Source of the DNA: Bacteroidota bacterium
GTDB taxonomy: Bacteria > Bacteroidota > Rhodothermia > Rhodothermales > UBA10348
Direction: 5' to 3'
NCBI GenBank assembly: GCA_004356385.1
Contig: SMXL01000139.1
Location: 1 to 7,033 of the forward strand
DNA: 7,033 nt
Below the pieces are notes generated by a model that was given only the letters and a program-made list of their open reading frames with translations, was not told the DNA's origin and ran no database searches. Below are positions 1 to 6,962 of this stretch, piece after piece (within the stretch, counting starts at the first letter, position 1; the number at the start of each line of letters is the position of its first letter). The position numbers and the translations under genes were made by a program.

Positions 1-22
1 CCCGAATTCCGATCCTTCATCG

Positions 23-787
23 ATGATTTTTCGAAAAGGTATTGTCTGGTCCGTTTTGTTGGCGGGTCTCCTTTTGGGCTGCCAAAGCCCTGAGGACATG
101 TCGAGCCCTCAGACCATCATCAACAAAGCCCTCAAGGCGCACGGCAGCGAAATATTGAACAACGCCCGCCTGACGTTCGATTTTCGCGGACGTCATTTCT
201 CGATTACGCGTGAGAATGGCCTGTTTTCATACATGAGGTCGTACACGGATTCGACGGGAGCTTTCATTGAGGAGACCCTGTCGAACGATGGATTGGTCCG
301 GGATGTCGACGGAGTCCGCACCAACATGATTTCTGAGTTGTACCGTAAAATGGAGACATCGGTAAACAGCGTCTCGTACTTCGTTCTTCTGCCCCTTCCT
401 CTTAACGATCCTGCAGTGAATAAGACGTTACTCGGTGAGGTCGATATACTGGGCGAACCCTATTACAAGATAGAAGTCACGTTTCAGCAGGAAGGAGGAG
501 GACGCGACTATCAGGACCGATTTCTGTATTGGTTCCATAGAGAACATTTCACGATGGACTATATGGCCTACTATTACTATACCGATGAGGAGGGTTCTCG
601 CTTTCGGCAAGCCACTAACATTCGAGAGGTCGGCGGTGTCCGAATTCAAGACTATCACAATTTTACGCACGACAGTCTGACGATCGATACCATCGAGCAA
701 TACGATGAGCTGTTTAATCAGGGAAAACTCAAACTCGTGAGTGAAGTGAATCTGGACAACCTGGTGTTGGAGCGACTGGAGCGCTAA
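23..787 (+). CDS. DUF6503-like outer-membrane lipoprotein
   Basis: Encodes 254 residues with a lipoprotein signal: basic start (R4, K5), hydrophobic stretch about 7-18, lipobox LLGC with the lipidated cysteine at C20. Gln follows the cysteine and there is no Asp retention signal, so outer-membrane sorting is likely. The mature part resembles the DUF6503 family of Bacteroidota-type bacteria. Family-like features are the opening IINKALKAHG (32-41), FDFRGRHFSI (52-61), SVNSVSYFVLLPLPLNDPAV (113-132), LGEVDILGEPYYKIEVTF (137-154), the Gly-rich EGGG (157-160) followed by an acidic stretch, and the aromatic MDYMAYYYYTDE (178-189). The fold is probably a beta-rich LolA/LppX-like barrel, but that is inference. 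No catalytic motif is visible and the family's function is unknown to me. The ATG at 23 is used because the signal peptide begins right there; only 22 bp lie upstream, so promoter and operon context cannot be seen. Family assignment is from recalled pattern, not a search. Confidence 0.85.
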   Translation: MIFRKGIVWSVLLAGLLLGCQSPEDMSSPQTIINKALKAHGSEILNNARLTFDFRGRHFSITRENGLFSYMRSYTDSTGAFIEETLSNDGLVRDVDGVRTNMISELYRKMETSVNSVSYFVLLPLPLNDPAVNKTLLGEVDILGEPYYKIEVTFQQEGGGRDYQDRFLYWFHREHFTMDYMAYYYYTDEEGSRFRQATNIREVGGVRIQDYHNFTHDSLTIDTIEQYDELFNQGKLKLVSEVNLDNLVLERLER

Positions 788-795
788 AGCAGGAA

Positions 796-826
796 CGATC
801 GACCCGACGCTAACCCGACGGGATCG
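796..826. terminator. Weak imperfect inverted repeat between convergent genes
   Basis: The 60 bp between the lipoprotein stop and the convergent ATPase stop contains CGAT (796-799) plus CCCG (803-806) on one side and CGGGATCG (819-826) on the other, with a 3-base bulge and a 12-base loop. It also holds the direct repeat CCCGACG (803-809 and 814-820). The position suits a shared bidirectional terminator, but there is no T-run on either strand, so it is not a convincing intrinsic terminator. Confidence 0.22.
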
Positions 827-847
827 ATAATATGAATGTCACAAAAG

Positions 848-2767
848 CTAGATTGAGCTTCCGGTCACCCTCAGCATTTCGTCAATTGAAGTCTCGCCTT
901 CTAGAACAATCCGGCGCGCACAGTCACTCAGCGTAAGCATTCCCTCCTCGATTGCTTTTTCGCGAATCTGACTCTCATTCACGATTTCACCAGATTCCAT
1001 GATGATGTTTCGAATTGCGGGTGTAAATGTGAGCGTCTCAGCGACGGCGCGCCGACCTTTATAGCCTGATCCTTTACAGCCGCCACATCTTTTCTCATTT
1101 CCATGTGTATAAATCGTCGTGGATTCAATTTCTGAATCGGTGAATCCGAGATGACGTAGAACTTCGTTTTCCACTTCGACATCCTCACGCTTACATGTAT
1201 CGCATAGCTTTCGCACCAGTCGCTGCGCAACGACTAGATTGATGGCATACGATATCAGAAATGGCTCGATGCCCATCTTGAATAATCGCGATACGGCCGA
1301 TGGCGCGTCGTTCGTGTGAAGGGTCGAAAAAGTGAGATGGCCGGTGTTGGCAAGCTTTATCGCGAGCTCGGCTGTTTCTTTGTCTCTCATCTCACCCACC
1401 ATCACGATATCCGGGTCGTGCCGAAGAATGGCTCTAAGCGCGTCTTCTAGACCCAATCGGACTCCCAGTTTGATCTGGCGGACACCTTTTATCAAATATT
1501 CTACCGGATCCTCGATGGTGAGGACGTTCACCTTTGAAGTAACAACCTGTGATAATGCTGCCACCAGTGTGGTACTCTTACCAGACCCAGTTGGACCCGT
1601 CAGGATCACCATTCCGTTCGGTTGACGAATGGCGTGATCAAATCTTTCCAATGCGTGTCCGAGAAGACCAATTTTTCCGAGATCAGTAATTACCTTTCGA
1701 TCGTCCAGCACTCGGATGACGACGCTTTCTGCGTGTATTTCCTGTCGGGCACTGGCGATCGGAAGAACGGAAACGCGGAATCGGATGAGTACTTCGTCGA
1801 TCCAACGCTGGATATATCCGTCCTGGGCTGAATCTCGCTCAAATCGATCCACGTTCATCGAATTGTCCTTTACGACGGACAGAAATGATTCCGGTCGGAT
1901 TCCATCTTCGAGGTGCCACATTTCGAGCTCGCCGTCGATCCGCATATGGAGTTCGATTTCGCCTTGATCGTTTGGGAAAATGTGAATGTCCGATGCACCC
2001 CTTTTCACTGCTTCGACAAGAGATGCTTCGAATAGATTGATGAGACGAGATCGGTTTATTTCTGCTTCGAGCGCATCGTCATCTACGCTGGACTCATCCT
2101 CATCGAAGTCCATCCCCATGTCGAAGGCCGGGGGAGCTCCCTCCAGTTTCTCGAGATACTCATTGACCGAGATAAACGTCTCGCTGATGATCGATCCCAT
2201 TATATCGAGCGGTGAGTATCGCAACTCGAATCGCTTCAACTGCAGTTCCTGAATCAACTGATGGACTTCGGGACGGGTCGGATCGTGCGTAGCAAATATC
2301 CATATTTTTTCTCCCGATCGTTTATCGATATCAATTCCGACCGGAAGCACATGGGCTTCGACCATCTCCTCCCATATATCGTCGTTGAACTTCTGGCGAT
2401 GCTCGGTAATGAAGTCGAGCACGTCCATCTTGTTTATATTGGCCTTCTTGAACGCGTAGACCGACGCCGCTTCAGCATAAATCACCTGTGCATCGAGCGT
2501 CTCATCGATCGTAAGCAGTCGCCAAAACGGAACGCGGATATGTTGCTCACGCAGTCTATTCCACTCCTCCCACGCAGACACTAAGTGAATCTCATTGACA
2601 GCGCCCTTCTCCAGCAGGCGAGTTACAACCCTATCTCGGCTGGCAACGGTTTCAAACGCGACTTTTCGTCGAATCGCTTCGAGCCGGCTTTTCCCTTTCG
2701 CACCCGATGCGTCCCGGTCACTTGCTCGGTTGCGTATATCTGGCTTGTTGTCTGAAGTTTGCTCCAT
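848..2767 (-). CDS. PilB/GspE-type type IV pilus or type II secretion assembly ATPase
   Basis: A 639-residue cytoplasmic hexameric ATPase of the kind that powers pilin or pseudopilin assembly at an inner-membrane platform. Domains in order: a basic leader (1-44); a divergent GspE/MshE-N-like region (about 45-206) ending in HVLPVGID, an ATHDP turn and SPLDIMGSIISETF; an acidic linker (219-234); an N2 domain opening ASDIHIFP (258-265) and MRIDGELE (275-282); and the RecA-like core. Core motifs are Walker A GPTGSGKST (391-399), Asp box TIEDPVEY (417-424), Walker B with DPDIVMVGEMRD (451-462, catalytic Glu459), and His box TGHLTFSTLHTND (475-487). A zinc-type CxxC pair sits at 522/525 and 561/564, followed by the typical GYKGRRAVAE. 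All catalytic elements are intact. It is longer than most GspE proteins because of the N-terminal and linker regions. The ATG at 2767 has no clear Shine-Dalgarno, but the next Met is residue 114, inside the N-domain. It lies 39 bp downstream of the preceding minus-strand gene, probably in the same operon. PilB, GspE and MshE subtypes cannot be separated without neighbouring pilus genes. Confidence 0.95.
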   Translation of the reverse strand: MEQTSDNKPDIRNRASDRDASGAKGKSRLEAIRRKVAFETVASRDRVVTRLLEKGAVNEIHLVSAWEEWNRLREQHIRVPFWRLLTIDETLDAQVIYAEAASVYAFKKANINKMDVLDFITEHRQKFNDDIWEEMVEAHVLPVGIDIDKRSGEKIWIFATHDPTRPEVHQLIQELQLKRFELRYSPLDIMGSIISETFISVNEYLEKLEGAPPAFDMGMDFDEDESSVDDDALEAEINRSRLINLFEASLVEAVKRGASDIHIFPNDQGEIELHMRIDGELEMWHLEDGIRPESFLSVVKDNSMNVDRFERDSAQDGYIQRWIDEVLIRFRVSVLPIASARQEIHAESVVIRVLDDRKVITDLGKIGLLGHALERFDHAIRQPNGMVILTGPTGSGKSTTLVAALSQVVTSKVNVLTIEDPVEYLIKGVRQIKLGVRLGLEDALRAILRHDPDIVMVGEMRDKETAELAIKLANTGHLTFSTLHTNDAPSAVSRLFKMGIEPFLISYAINLVVAQRLVRKLCDTCKREDVEVENEVLRHLGFTDSEIESTTIYTHGNEKRCGGCKGSGYKGRRAVAETLTFTPAIRNIIMESGEIVNESQIREKAIEEGMLTLSDCARRIVLEGETSIDEMLRVTGSSI

Positions 2768-2806
2768 GCGAAAATGCGATGATCGGGTTGGGTCTCCGAG
2801 TTCGGC

Positions 2807-2823
2807 CTAGGCGGCGCGCCTAG
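2807..2823. repeat. Perfect 7-bp inverted repeat on the stop codon of the GspE-N-like gene
   Basis: CTAGGCG (2807-2813), a 3-base GCG loop and CGCCTAG (2817-2823) form a perfect GC-rich hairpin. On the minus strand its last three bases are the TAG stop of the upstream operon gene, and the ATPase start follows 39 bp later. The same stretch is also two abutting 8-bp palindromes, GCCTAGGC (2805-2812) and GGCGCGCC (2813-2820). There is no following T-run on the minus strand, so it does not look like an intrinsic terminator. It could tune translation or mRNA stability between the two cistrons, or be chance. Confidence 0.5.
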
Positions 2824-3502
2824 ATGTGTATTCGTTTGTGACGGTCTCTTGCTGTGGAACACCACCCACTCTTGAAAGGCCTGGATTCACACTCAGAGCT
2901 GGTATATTCGAGCTGAGAAAATTTTGCAACGTGATGACAACTTGGTCGGGAACGAATACAAATTCAATATCAGAAAGAATGAGCTGGTCGGACAGCGAGC
3001 GAATTTGTCGCGATCCTGGATCAGAGCTCGCAAGTAGGTGCCGTCGAACGACGTCCGGGTAGTGTCCATGTTCAATCACAGGCACGACGCCTCGCTCAAA
3101 TAACGACGTCCAATCTCGTGTCGACAACAGGTCCAGAAGCTTATTGTTATAAATAAGCGTCCCGATTTGACAGACGGAAACCATGCGGAAGCCATAAATT
3201 TCTGCTGCAAGACTCTGTAATTGCTCCCTGACGTCCGGAAATGCAAGCGAACATTGTCTCCAAGTAATCATTTTTTGGTCATCCCCAAGTGAACAGTCTA
3301 TCGTTCGAAGCTGATCTGGAGTCAAGATCTCACGTTTAATGGCTGCCGACGTGGTGTGGTCGAGATTATTTAAACCCTGCTCTGGCTTAGGAACCTGTGG
3401 AACTGCATCGAAAGTTGCGACTTCGAGGACGGTCGAGTCGTCGCTTTTCGAATTGGGGCTGGCCTGATGAGCGCTGGATTTCACACGACGACCACCAGAC
3501 AT
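2807..3502 (-). CDS. Stand-alone GspE/PilB N-terminal-domain-like protein
   Basis: Encodes 231 residues from the ATG at 3502. An in-frame GTG at 3523 would add seven residues, but AGGA lies 8 nt before the ATG, so the ATG is preferred. Residues 1-55 are polar and low in predicted structure. From about 93 to 197 the protein matches, by eye, the C-terminal half of the GspE/MshE-N fold: SLAAEIYGFRMVSV (97-110), ERGVVPVIEH (136-145), LLASSDP (156-162), then IEFVFVPDQVVITLQNFL (179-196). The downstream ATPase has counterparts in the same order: AEAASVYAFKKANI, EAHVLPVGID, IFATHDP, FELRYSPLDIMGSIISETF. There is no Walker A, Walker B or zinc motif, so it cannot be an ATPase. The RLG-type c-di-GMP-binding half motifs of canonical MshE-N domains are not visible. 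The tail (198-231) is polar. No signal peptide or membrane helix is seen, so it is cytoplasmic. A role as partner or adaptor of the ATPase is inference from adjacency and shared fold. Confidence 0.72.
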   Translation of the reverse strand: MSGGRRVKSSAHQASPNSKSDDSTVLEVATFDAVPQVPKPEQGLNNLDHTTSAAIKREILTPDQLRTIDCSLGDDQKMITWRQCSLAFPDVREQLQSLAAEIYGFRMVSVCQIGTLIYNNKLLDLLSTRDWTSLFERGVVPVIEHGHYPDVVRRHLLASSDPGSRQIRSLSDQLILSDIEFVFVPDQVVITLQNFLSSNIPALSVNPGLSRVGGVPQQETVTNEYTSRRAA

Positions 3503-3510
3503 GATCAGAT

Positions 3511-3514
3511 TCCT
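3511..3514 (-). promoter_or_regulatory. Shine-Dalgarno deciding the start of the GspE-N-like gene
   Basis: On the minus strand the sequence reads TTAGGAATCTGATCATG: AGGA followed by an 8-nt spacer and the ATG at 3502. The alternative GTG at 3523 has no comparable element upstream and would sit only about five bases from the transcription start predicted by the promoter at 3535-3563. This favours the shorter, 231-residue product. Confidence 0.5.
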
Positions 3515-3534
3515 AAGAGACACACCCGCTACCG

Positions 3535-3563
3535 AATATATTAGTGGAGACAGACCGTCTGAA
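3535..3563 (-). promoter_or_regulatory. Candidate sigma70-like promoter for the minus-strand operon
   Basis: Read on the minus strand, TTCAGA (3558-3563, 4 of 6 to TTGACA) is separated by exactly 17 bp from TATATT (3535-3540, 5 of 6 to TATAAT). Transcription would begin near 3528, giving a leader of about 25 nt to the ATG at 3502. A 5-1-5 inverted repeat, CAGAC-C-GTCTG (3551-3561), overlaps the -35 and spacer and could be an operator. If the host uses the Bacteroidota-type TAnnTTTG promoter this match may be irrelevant. Confidence 0.33.
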
Positions 3564-3761
3564 TTCCTTGTGGGTATCGGTGTTCAACCCGTATTGTTAA
3601 GAAAATTTGATGGTCCATTCGACAAGTACCGGAGGGTTGGTTTCATCAGAATTGGCGTTCTGAAACTAGATCATCAGATACCCGTCCCAGTTACGATCAC
3701 CCGGCCCCATAAATCTGCCAATCCTGATAACCAAAAGGCTCAGAAACCTCGATTTCACTGA

Positions 3762-4031
3762 ATGCCGTTCCTGATTTTCATCGCTGCTCTTTTTGTACCT
3801 AGAGGATCCATTGTTTTTATTTGGTTAATATCCGACTGGTTTTCGGGTGTTTTTGACTCACTTTTATGGCCGATCCTCGGTTTTCTTTTCGCGCCGCTTA
3901 CCCTTCTCTGGTATACCGTCGTTTTTCAGGTATACGGAGGCGAATGGGATACTCTTCAAATTGTTATTCTAGTCATCGCAGCGCTGATAGATTTTTCTCC
4001 TTCCACCCGGAAGCGAAAGAAATCGAACTAA
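3762..4031 (+). CDS. Small integral membrane protein, three predicted helices
   Basis: Encodes 89 residues with three hydrophobic segments, about 2-24 (interrupted by P13-R14), 33-55 and 64-77, and a strongly basic tail STRKRKKSN (81-89) that should lie in the cytoplasm by the positive-inside rule. Distinctive conserved-looking features are tryptophans at 21, 26, 36, 50 and 62, the segment LLWPILGFLFAPLTLLWY (34-51), and a YGGEW loop (58-62). I have the impression of a widespread family of small uncharacterised membrane proteins with this W-P-LGF-P-T-LWY pattern, but I cannot name it and assign no function. The ATG at 3762 immediately follows a TGA; no Shine-Dalgarno is seen. The gene ends 50 bp before the protease start and may share its transcript. 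A much longer upstream extension of the protease frame would overlap it, but the hydrophobic pattern and basic tail here favour this frame as the coding one. Confidence 0.75.
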   Translation: MPFLIFIAALFVPRGSIVFIWLISDWFSGVFDSLLWPILGFLFAPLTLLWYTVVFQVYGGEWDTLQIVILVIAALIDFSPSTRKRKKSN

Positions 4032-4081
4032 TTTTTCACGTAGTGACCGGCATCATCCTTTTCATTAGACGACATATTGTT

Positions 4082-6952
4082 ATGCGACGCATCATACCAC
4101 TCGTGATTCTCGGTTTAGTCGGTTGTGCCGGTTCTAACTATTCAGCTCCTCTCACCACGGCTCCAGTGGGTGCCGCCGAGACGCCCGGTGAACAAGTCGA
4201 GCCAGTCGAAAGCTCCGATGGAGCGCTACTCCCAATCGACCCTCTCGTACACATCGGTGAATTGCCAAACGGATTGAGCTATATGATCCGCACGAACGGA
4301 CGCCCTGAGAATCGCGCTGAACTCCGACTCGTCGTTAATGTGGGTTCGATTCTGGAAGATGACGACCAGCTCGGCCTGGCTCACTTTGTGGAACACATGG
4401 CGTTCAATGGCACTGAGAATTTTGAGAAGCAGGAACTGGTTGATTATTTGGAGTCCATCGGGATGCGTTTTGGAGCAGACATCAACGCATACACCAGCTT
4501 TGACGAGACCGTATACAAGCTCCAGCTACCCACCGATTCGCTCGGTGTTCTTGAGACCGGATTTCAGATCCTCCGCGAGTGGGCCGGTCGCCTCTCGTTT
4601 GACCCAGTTGAGATCGAAAAGGAAAGAGGAGTGGTGATAGAAGAATGGCGACGGAGTCGAGGTGCTTCGGCTCGCATTCGTGATCGCCAGCTTCCCATCA
4701 TGCTGAATGACTCTCACTATGCCGACCGGCTACCCATTGGAAACCCTGACCTCCTGGAGACCTTTGCGCATGATGCCCTCATCAGATATTACAAGGATTG
4801 GTATCGTCCGGAGTTAATGACCGTCATCGCGGTCGGCGATTTCGAGAAGGATCGAATAGAACAGCTGATAGAGGATCTCTTTTCAGATTTGAGCACTTCG
4901 GGCGATCGCCGGAAGCGGGTTTACTTCGAAGTTCCGGCTCACGACGAAGTGTTATTCACGATAGAATCGGATCCTGAGGCGAGCTCGGCTGTCGTTTCTG
5001 TGATGTACAAGCATAAACCATTGGCCGAGGGAACGCGTGATTCGTATCGGCAGCGTCTTCGCTCCTCACTGTACTCGTCGATGTTTAACCAACGCCTAGA
5101 AGAACTCACACAGTCGGTCGACCCGCCGTTTATTTTTGCGGTTTCGAATGACGGACCACTGGTTCGAACCCGGGCCGCATACAATTTGTTGGGTCTCGTC
5201 AAAGACGGCGAGTATACCCGGGCCCTGGGCACGTTGCTGGAAGAGGCAGAACGGGTAAAAATTCACGGATTCACAGAAACAGAGCTTCAGCGTGCCAAAA
5301 CTGATCTTTTGCGTCGACGCGAAACCGCGTTTAATGAGCGAGACAAGACTAACTCGTCTGTTTTCGCCTCAGAATACATTCGTCATGTTCTGACATCAGA
5401 GGCCATTCCAGGTATCGAGTACGAATATCAACTTACGAGTGAGTTCCTTCCAACCATCCCGGTGGAAGAAGTAAACGAGCTGCTCTCGTCCTTGATGACC
5501 GAAACCAATCAGGTTATCGCGATCTCTGGTCCGGAGAAGGAATCAGAGCCTCTTCCAACAATTGATGAAGTAAAAGCGGTTTTTTCAGACATCGAACACC
5601 GCGAAATCAACGCATACGTGGATACGGTCGATGACAGTCCGCTTCTCGCTGACATTCCGTCACCAGGTACCGTAACAGAGGAGCGTTCGGACGAAGAAAT
5701 CGGCGTCACATTCTTGACTCTGTCGAATGGAATCAAGGTCGTTCTCCGACCGACCGATTTCAAAAACGACCAGGTCTTGATGCGGGCAACGAGTCCCGGA
5801 GGGACATCACTGGCGAACGACTCCGTGTATGTCTCAGCCATGTTCGCATCGCAATTAATTGGAAGTGGGGGTGTCGGCTCGTTCGGTCCAATTGAACTTC
5901 AAAAAAAGTTGTCGGGGAAAGTGGTTCGAGTATCTCCTGTATTGAGTTCACTTTCCGAAGGCTTTTCCGGATCCGCTTCCCCTAAAGACCTGGAAACGCT
6001 TTTTCAACTCACGTACTTGTACGGCACCGCTCCGAGGGCCGACAGCGTCGTATTCGCCTCGTATGTCACGAGAATGTCGAGCTTCCTGGGTACCATGAAA
6101 GCAAACCCTCAGATTGCCTTCAGCGACACGATTTCGACCACGATGGCTCAAAATCATTTCAGGGCGAGGCCTATGTCGGAAGAAATCATCCAGGAAGCCG
6201 CCCTCTCAGAGAGCTTCAAGTTTTACAAAAACCGGTTTGAAGATTTTTCTGACTTCACATTTTACTTCGTGGGCGCATTTGTAGTTGACGAGATACGGCC
6301 GCTTCTCGCTACGTATCTCGCTAGTCTTCCGTCGACTATGCGTGATGAAGCTTGGATCGACACCGGAATTAGAGCGCCCTCTGGAGTAATCCAAAAAACG
6401 GTTGTTAAGGGAATAGAGCCCAAAAGTCAGGTTTCAATCATTTTCTCTGGACCTGCGGAATGGTCGATGGACCAGAGGCGGAAACTCGGCATCCTAACGA
6501 ATGTCCTCAATACCCGGTTACGAGAAATTCTGCGCGAGGATTTGGGCGGTACGTATGGGGTTTCAATAATAGGGTCGTTGAGTGATCGGCCGTATGAATC
6601 GTATCGAATAACCATCTCGTTCGGCTGCGCTCCCGATCGTGTAGATGAGCTGATCGCCGAAGTATTTCGAGAAGTCGAAGCGCTAAAATCATCACCAACT
6701 GAGGAAGAATATCTTCAGAAAGCGCGCGAGTCGGCTTTACGTAATCATGAAGTAAGCCTCAAAGAGAATGGCTTTTGGCTGAGTATGCTCCAGTTTTATC
6801 TGGAACGCGGGATGGATGCATCTGCGATTCTGGAAGGGCCCGATGCCTGGATCCATGACATTTCGGGGTCGGATGTGCAGGCTGTTGCCAACCGATACTT
6901 AAATACGGACCGGTACGTGCAGGTGATACTGATTCCGGAAAATGAACAGTAG
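4082..6952 (+). CDS. M16 family zinc metalloprotease lipoprotein (PqqL-like, two fused halves)
   Basis: Encodes 956 residues; E. coli PqqL, the same architecture, is about 930. The ATG at 4082 is chosen because it begins a lipoprotein signal, MRRIIPLVILGLVGC, with lipobox LVGC and lipidated C15. The frame is open upstream to 3866, but that part overlaps the membrane-protein gene and its translation is not protein-like. A low-complexity linker (16-50) precedes the catalytic half. That half has the inverted zinc motif HFVEH (101-105: ligands H101 and H105, catalytic base E104) and the third ligand E181 in ERGVVIEEW, with the spacing normal for M16. The second half (about 541-956) starts GVTFLTLSNGIKVVL and has QLIGSGGVGSF (591-601) where a zinc site would be, so it is the usual inactive partner. 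It keeps the substrate-binding motif LGGTYGVSI (821-829) and YRITISF (841-847). The enzyme should degrade peptides inside a closed clamshell, anchored in the periplasmic face of the outer membrane. Substrate unknown; no pqq genes are nearby. Confidence 0.94.
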   Translation: MRRIIPLVILGLVGCAGSNYSAPLTTAPVGAAETPGEQVEPVESSDGALLPIDPLVHIGELPNGLSYMIRTNGRPENRAELRLVVNVGSILEDDDQLGLAHFVEHMAFNGTENFEKQELVDYLESIGMRFGADINAYTSFDETVYKLQLPTDSLGVLETGFQILREWAGRLSFDPVEIEKERGVVIEEWRRSRGASARIRDRQLPIMLNDSHYADRLPIGNPDLLETFAHDALIRYYKDWYRPELMTVIAVGDFEKDRIEQLIEDLFSDLSTSGDRRKRVYFEVPAHDEVLFTIESDPEASSAVVSVMYKHKPLAEGTRDSYRQRLRSSLYSSMFNQRLEELTQSVDPPFIFAVSNDGPLVRTRAAYNLLGLVKDGEYTRALGTLLEEAERVKIHGFTETELQRAKTDLLRRRETAFNERDKTNSSVFASEYIRHVLTSEAIPGIEYEYQLTSEFLPTIPVEEVNELLSSLMTETNQVIAISGPEKESEPLPTIDEVKAVFSDIEHREINAYVDTVDDSPLLADIPSPGTVTEERSDEEIGVTFLTLSNGIKVVLRPTDFKNDQVLMRATSPGGTSLANDSVYVSAMFASQLIGSGGVGSFGPIELQKKLSGKVVRVSPVLSSLSEGFSGSASPKDLETLFQLTYLYGTAPRADSVVFASYVTRMSSFLGTMKANPQIAFSDTISTTMAQNHFRARPMSEEIIQEAALSESFKFYKNRFEDFSDFTFYFVGAFVVDEIRPLLATYLASLPSTMRDEAWIDTGIRAPSGVIQKTVVKGIEPKSQVSIIFSGPAEWSMDQRRKLGILTNVLNTRLREILREDLGGTYGVSIIGSLSDRPYESYRITISFGCAPDRVDELIAEVFREVEALKSSPTEEEYLQKARESALRNHEVSLKENGFWLSMLQFYLERGMDASAILEGPDAWIHDISGSDVQAVANRYLNTDRYVQVILIPENEQ

Positions 6953-6962
6953 AACCCAAGAC

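Larger units (their letters stand above)
3503..3761. other. Divergent intergenic region
   Basis: This stretch separates the minus-strand operon from the plus-strand membrane-protein and protease pair. Its left side carries the candidate minus-strand promoter and Shine-Dalgarno. On the plus strand I found no pair of boxes with acceptable spacing. A plus-strand frame of 86 codons (3501-3761) is open across it and ends TGA directly before the next ATG. It has no ribosome binding site, overlaps the start of the divergent gene, and its translation (rich in Pro, Lys, Arg and Asn at the end, no recognisable motif) does not look like a protein. I treat it as non-coding. Confidence 0.6.

Noticed and set aside
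428..700. Minus-strand 90-codon frame opposite the DUF6503-like lipoprotein
   Set aside because: Antisense to a gene with a clear lipobox and family-like blocks; no independent evidence of coding.
2261..2584. Plus-strand 107-codon frame opposite the ATPase
   Set aside because: It lies wholly antisense to the well-supported ATPase coding sequence and shows no motif of its own; explained as a shadow.
3501..3761. Plus-strand 86-codon open frame filling the divergent intergenic region and ending TGA directly before the next ATG
   Set aside because: No ribosome binding site, starts inside the divergent gene, translation has no family-like pattern and ends in a Pro/Lys/Arg/Asn-rich run. Tempting as a coupled leader gene, but unsupported.
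4043..4071. GTGACC and TAGACG with 17-bp spacing before the protease gene
   Set aside because: Both boxes match the sigma70 consensus poorly, so I do not claim a separate promoter for the protease.
4082..4092. ATGCG-A-CGCAT inverted repeat on the protease start codon
   Set aside because: A one-base loop cannot form a hairpin, and the repeat is explained by the Arg-Arg codons after the start; likely chance.
5509..5841. Minus-strand 110-codon frame opposite the M16 protease
   Set aside because: Serine/threonine/arginine-rich antisense translation of a clear protease gene, without recognisable domain or start signals.
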